Origin: Chloroflexota bacterium
GTDB taxonomy: Bacteria; Chloroflexota; Dehalococcoidia; JACQTR01
Assembly (NCBI GenBank): GCA_016210705.1
Contig: JACQTR010000219.1
Location: forward strand, 1 to 7,189
Direction of reading: 5' to 3'
Length of the DNA: 7,189 bases
Of this stretch, positions 5,708-7,189 are shown in pieces. The number at the start of each line of letters is the position of its first letter. Position 1 is the first letter of the stretch. The notes beneath the pieces were generated by a model that saw nothing but the letters and a program-made list of their open reading frames with translations, was not told where the DNA came from and did no database searches. The position numbers and the translations under genes are program-made.

Positions 5708-6520
5708 TTGTCTCTTATTATTATCGCCCTTTTTGGCGGTATTTCAGCCTTTTTAGTTTATCGTCAGGGGATGCTTACCATCAGCGGTGTCTTGGCAGCC
5801 GCGGTCATGGGTCTTTTGGTATTGGGGTTAGGGGGATGGGTCTGGGGGCTGATACTGATCACATTTTTCCTTTCTTCAAACGCCCTTACCCGATACCAAA
5901 GGGCAAAAAAGGGTCGTTTAGCAGGCGAGCCCTACTTAGCAAGTCGTCGGGCTTTAAGCCAGACCTTAGCCAAAGGTATGGTAGGGACAGGGACAGCAGT
6001 AGCTTACTTTTTTAATTCTCAAGAGGTATTGTTTGCCGCCTTCCTGGGCGCCTTGGCTACCGCCAATGCCGACACCTGGGCCACCGAACTGGGGATGCTG
6101 AGTCCTCATCGGCCTCGGTTGCTCACTGCCGGGCGCCCGGTGCCAGCAGGAACCTCGGGAGCTATCACTGTTTTGGGATTGGCTGCCGCCGCCGCTGGGG
6201 CATTAGCCATTGGGGGCGTCGCCTTCCTTTTCCTTACTATCGAACATTCAGGGCCCGAGGGCTCATACTGGGTCCCTTATATTTCGCTGCTAACTGGTCT
6301 TAGTGGTGCTCTAGTTGATAGCTTGCTGGGAGCGACGGTACAAGCCTGCTTTTACTGCCCCCTTTGCCAAAAGGAATTTGAAACGAGGCGCCATACTCAT
6401 CACGGCGCCCTTAAGTCCACCCGAGGTTGGCGCTGGCTGGATAATGACGGGGTCAATTTTGTCAGCACCCTGTGGGGGGCCTTAGTCGGGGTGTTGCTAT
6501 ACCAAGGATGGTATGGGTGA
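5708..6520 (+). CDS. DUF92 family integral membrane protein
   Basis: The 270-residue membrane protein carries the DUF92 (PF01940) hallmarks: [12 protein letters not shown] (118-129), [17 protein letters not shown] (141-157), DSLLGATVQ (204-212) and WLDNDGVNF (243-251). Between the last two is CPLC (217-220) followed by ETRRHTHHG (225-233), a possible metal-binding loop. About six or seven hydrophobic segments are visible (about 2-18, 25-57, 89-115, 152-178, 188-208, 250-265). The plant relative VTE6 phosphorylates phytyl phosphate; bacterial members are mostly uncharacterised, so a polyprenyl- or phytyl-phosphate kinase role is only a family-level suggestion. TTG 5708 is the only plausible start that keeps the first membrane segment; an in-frame TAG at 5645-5647 closes the frame upstream, and a weak AGGG (5696-5699) sits 8 nt before it. 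Starting at Met22 would remove that segment. Confidence 0.9.
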   Translation: MSLIIIALFGGISAFLVYRQGMLTISGVLAAAVMGLLVLGLGGWVWGLILITFFLSSNALTRYQRAKKGRLAGEPYLASRRALSQTLAKGMVGTGTAVAYFFNSQEVLFAAFLGALATANADTWATELGMLSPHRPRLLTAGRPVPAGTSGAITVLGLAAAAAGALAIGGVAFLFLTIEHSGPEGSYWVPYISLLTGLSGALVDSLLGATVQACFYCPLCQKEFETRRHTHHGALKSTRGWRWLDNDGVNFVSTLWGALVGVLLYQGWYG

Positions 6521-6544
6521 AGGAAGAGCGTTGTCCTGGAGGAA

Positions 6545-6574
6545 TTGACCCATGGCCTCCTTTGGGAGTAAATT
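6545..6574 (+). promoter_or_regulatory. Possible promoter of tRNA-Pro
   Basis: TTGACC (6545-6550), an 18-bp spacer and TAAATT (6569-6574, 4 of 6) would start transcription near 6581, about 6 nt before the tRNA. A GGAGG/CCTCC inverted repeat (6538-6542, 6556-6560) overlaps it. The evidence is weak. Confidence 0.25.
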
Positions 6575-6586
6575 ATAGGAACAAAG

Positions 6587-6665
<79 letters not shown>

Positions 6666-6696
6666 TTAATTTAGAGCCAAACCCAGGCACGTTGAA

Positions 6697-6701
6697 AGGA
6701 G
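6697..6701 (+). promoter_or_regulatory. Ribosome binding site selecting ATG 6709
   Basis: AAGGAG ends at 6701, 7 nt before ATG 6709. The upstream in-frame TTG at 6703 would be only 1 nt from it, so the ATG is chosen. Confidence 0.6.
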
Positions 6702-6708
6702 ATTGACC

Positions 6709-7086
6709 ATGACCAACCCTGGGCCTCAGTCCATGCGGTATAGCGTCGATGAAGTGTTGTCAGGGATGTTAGCCTCCATAACCCGGGACGACTTTACCGA
6801 TGATATCGAGCGGTTAGGTGCTTTGTTTAAGGGTCTGTCTCAAGCTTACCCCCTACTGGCCCCCTATGCCGCTATCGCTGGCGAAACCGATTTCTCTGCT
6901 GTCCTAAGGGACGCCCTACAAAAGCTGGCTGACAAGAAGTGGTTACGGCACGAACCAGGACGCTATTTTCTAACCAAAGAGGGGCGAGCTGCCTGTGTTG
7001 GAAGTAAGAGAGTAATATTCAATGCTAGCGATATTGAGCAGTTAGAAGCAGCAGCTCGTTATTTAGACGCTCAAGTGGGCACATAA
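6709..7086 (+). CDS. Unrecognised 125-residue protein with a possible winged-helix segment
   Basis: I do not recognise a named family. From ATG 6709 (AGGAG 7 nt upstream) the protein has 125 residues, is soluble and mostly helical, with no signal peptide. Residues 61-93 read as helix ([19 protein letters not shown]), then [14 protein letters not shown]. This is the usual appearance of a recognition helix and beta wing in winged-helix proteins (LxxLxxKxWL...xYxLTxEGR). That makes a DNA-binding or regulatory role plausible, not proven. The C-terminal helix (107-122) could support dimerisation. It lies between a complete tRNA-Pro gene and a degenerate tRNA-Pro copy. Good start signals and a typical codon pattern support a real gene. 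Confidence 0.7.
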   Translation: MTNPGPQSMRYSVDEVLSGMLASITRDDFTDDIERLGALFKGLSQAYPLLAPYAAIAGETDFSAVLRDALQKLADKKWLRHEPGRYFLTKEGRAACVGSKRVIFNASDIEQLEAAARYLDAQVGT

Positions 7087-7090
7087 ACCC

Positions 7091-7137
7091 GGAAGACAGG
7101 CAGGCCTTTTCTACGTGCCTATCGGTGTCTAGCTTCC
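7091..7137 (+). other. Imperfect inverted repeats after the winged-helix-like gene
   Basis: GGAAG (7091-7095) pairs with CTTCC (7133-7137). Inside, AGACA (7094-7098) pairs with TGTCT (7126-7130) and GGCA (7099-7102) with TGCC (7116-7119). The outer and inner stems share two bases, and no T run follows, so a terminator is not clearly supported. Confidence 0.2.
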
Positions 7138-7146
7138 TGAAGTGGA

Positions 7147-7189
7147 TTGTGCGTGGCAGTATGGTAGCGCGCATGGTTTGGGACCATGA
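7147..7189 (+). pseudogene. Degenerate partial copy of tRNA-Pro(TGG), cut by the window edge
   Basis: The last 28 nt (7162-7189) are identical to 6604-6631 of the complete tRNA-Pro, from the D-loop through the anticodon arm. Upstream, GCGTGG (7151-7156) and CAGT (7157-7160) also match, but two D-stem bases are missing and C6603 is replaced by A. The 5' D-stem strand therefore cannot pair as in the intact gene, and the bases at the expected acceptor start (TTGT) differ from CGGG. The 3' half lies outside the window, so whether it ends as a whole tRNA cannot be judged. It is a relic, a recombination scar, or an unusual second tRNA-Pro. Confidence 0.55.

Noticed and set aside
6538..6563. GGAGG/CCTCC hairpin followed by TTT as a terminator of DUF92
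   Set aside because: The stem is only 5 bp with a 13-nt loop and three T residues, too weak to call.
6703..6708. TTG start two codons upstream of ATG 6709
   Set aside because: It would lie 1 nt from the AGGAG ribosome site; the ATG has normal spacing.

Overview
The window looks like ordinary bacterial chromosome. It has consensus sigma70-type promoter elements (TTGACA / 17 bp / TATAAT), Shine-Dalgarno sites, GTG and TTG starts, and two tRNA genes with encoded CCA ends. No rRNA, integrase, transposase, CRISPR array or phage gene is visible. A split (two-subunit) transketolase, a DUF92 membrane protein and tRNA-interspersed small genes would suit Chloroflexota (for example Dehalococcoidia). 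That placement is a weak guess from gene content; no marker gene here settles it.

Left half (1-3335, all on the minus strand, read from right to left): a probable operon of four genes. Transketolase N-terminal subunit (2391-3224) is followed 13 nt later by the C-terminal subunit (1427-2377). After 29 nt comes an unrecognised 252-residue protein (639-1397), whose stop overlaps by 8 nt the start of a DUF362-family gene that runs off the left edge (1-646). The DUF362 gene is easy to miss because it has no stop in the window, and a closed reading frame in another phase (193-609) masks it. The transketolase leader carries an 8-bp GC-rich hairpin that covers the Shine-Dalgarno of the chosen start.

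Centre (3336-3586): a 251-nt divergent control region. A perfect-consensus promoter faces right and a good promoter faces left. They physically overlap, and their two -35 boxes are the arms of one 13-bp palindrome. The rightward transcript would have a leader of about 190 nt with two nested inverted repeats.

Right half (3587-7189, all on the plus strand): a DUF47/PhoU-like gene overlaps by 8 nt a PiT-family phosphate permease, forming a low-affinity phosphate uptake operon. Then come tRNA-Arg(CCG), a 100-residue single-pass membrane protein, a DUF92 integral membrane protein, tRNA-Pro(TGG), and a small protein with a possible winged-helix segment. The last 39-43 nt are a second, degenerate copy of the tRNA-Pro sequence, cut by the window edge.

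I do not see a convincing new multi-gene system. The most unusual signals are the palindromic overlapping promoters, the hairpin over the transketolase ribosome binding site, the tRNA-Pro duplication around a small gene, and the unknown gene translationally coupled to DUF362.
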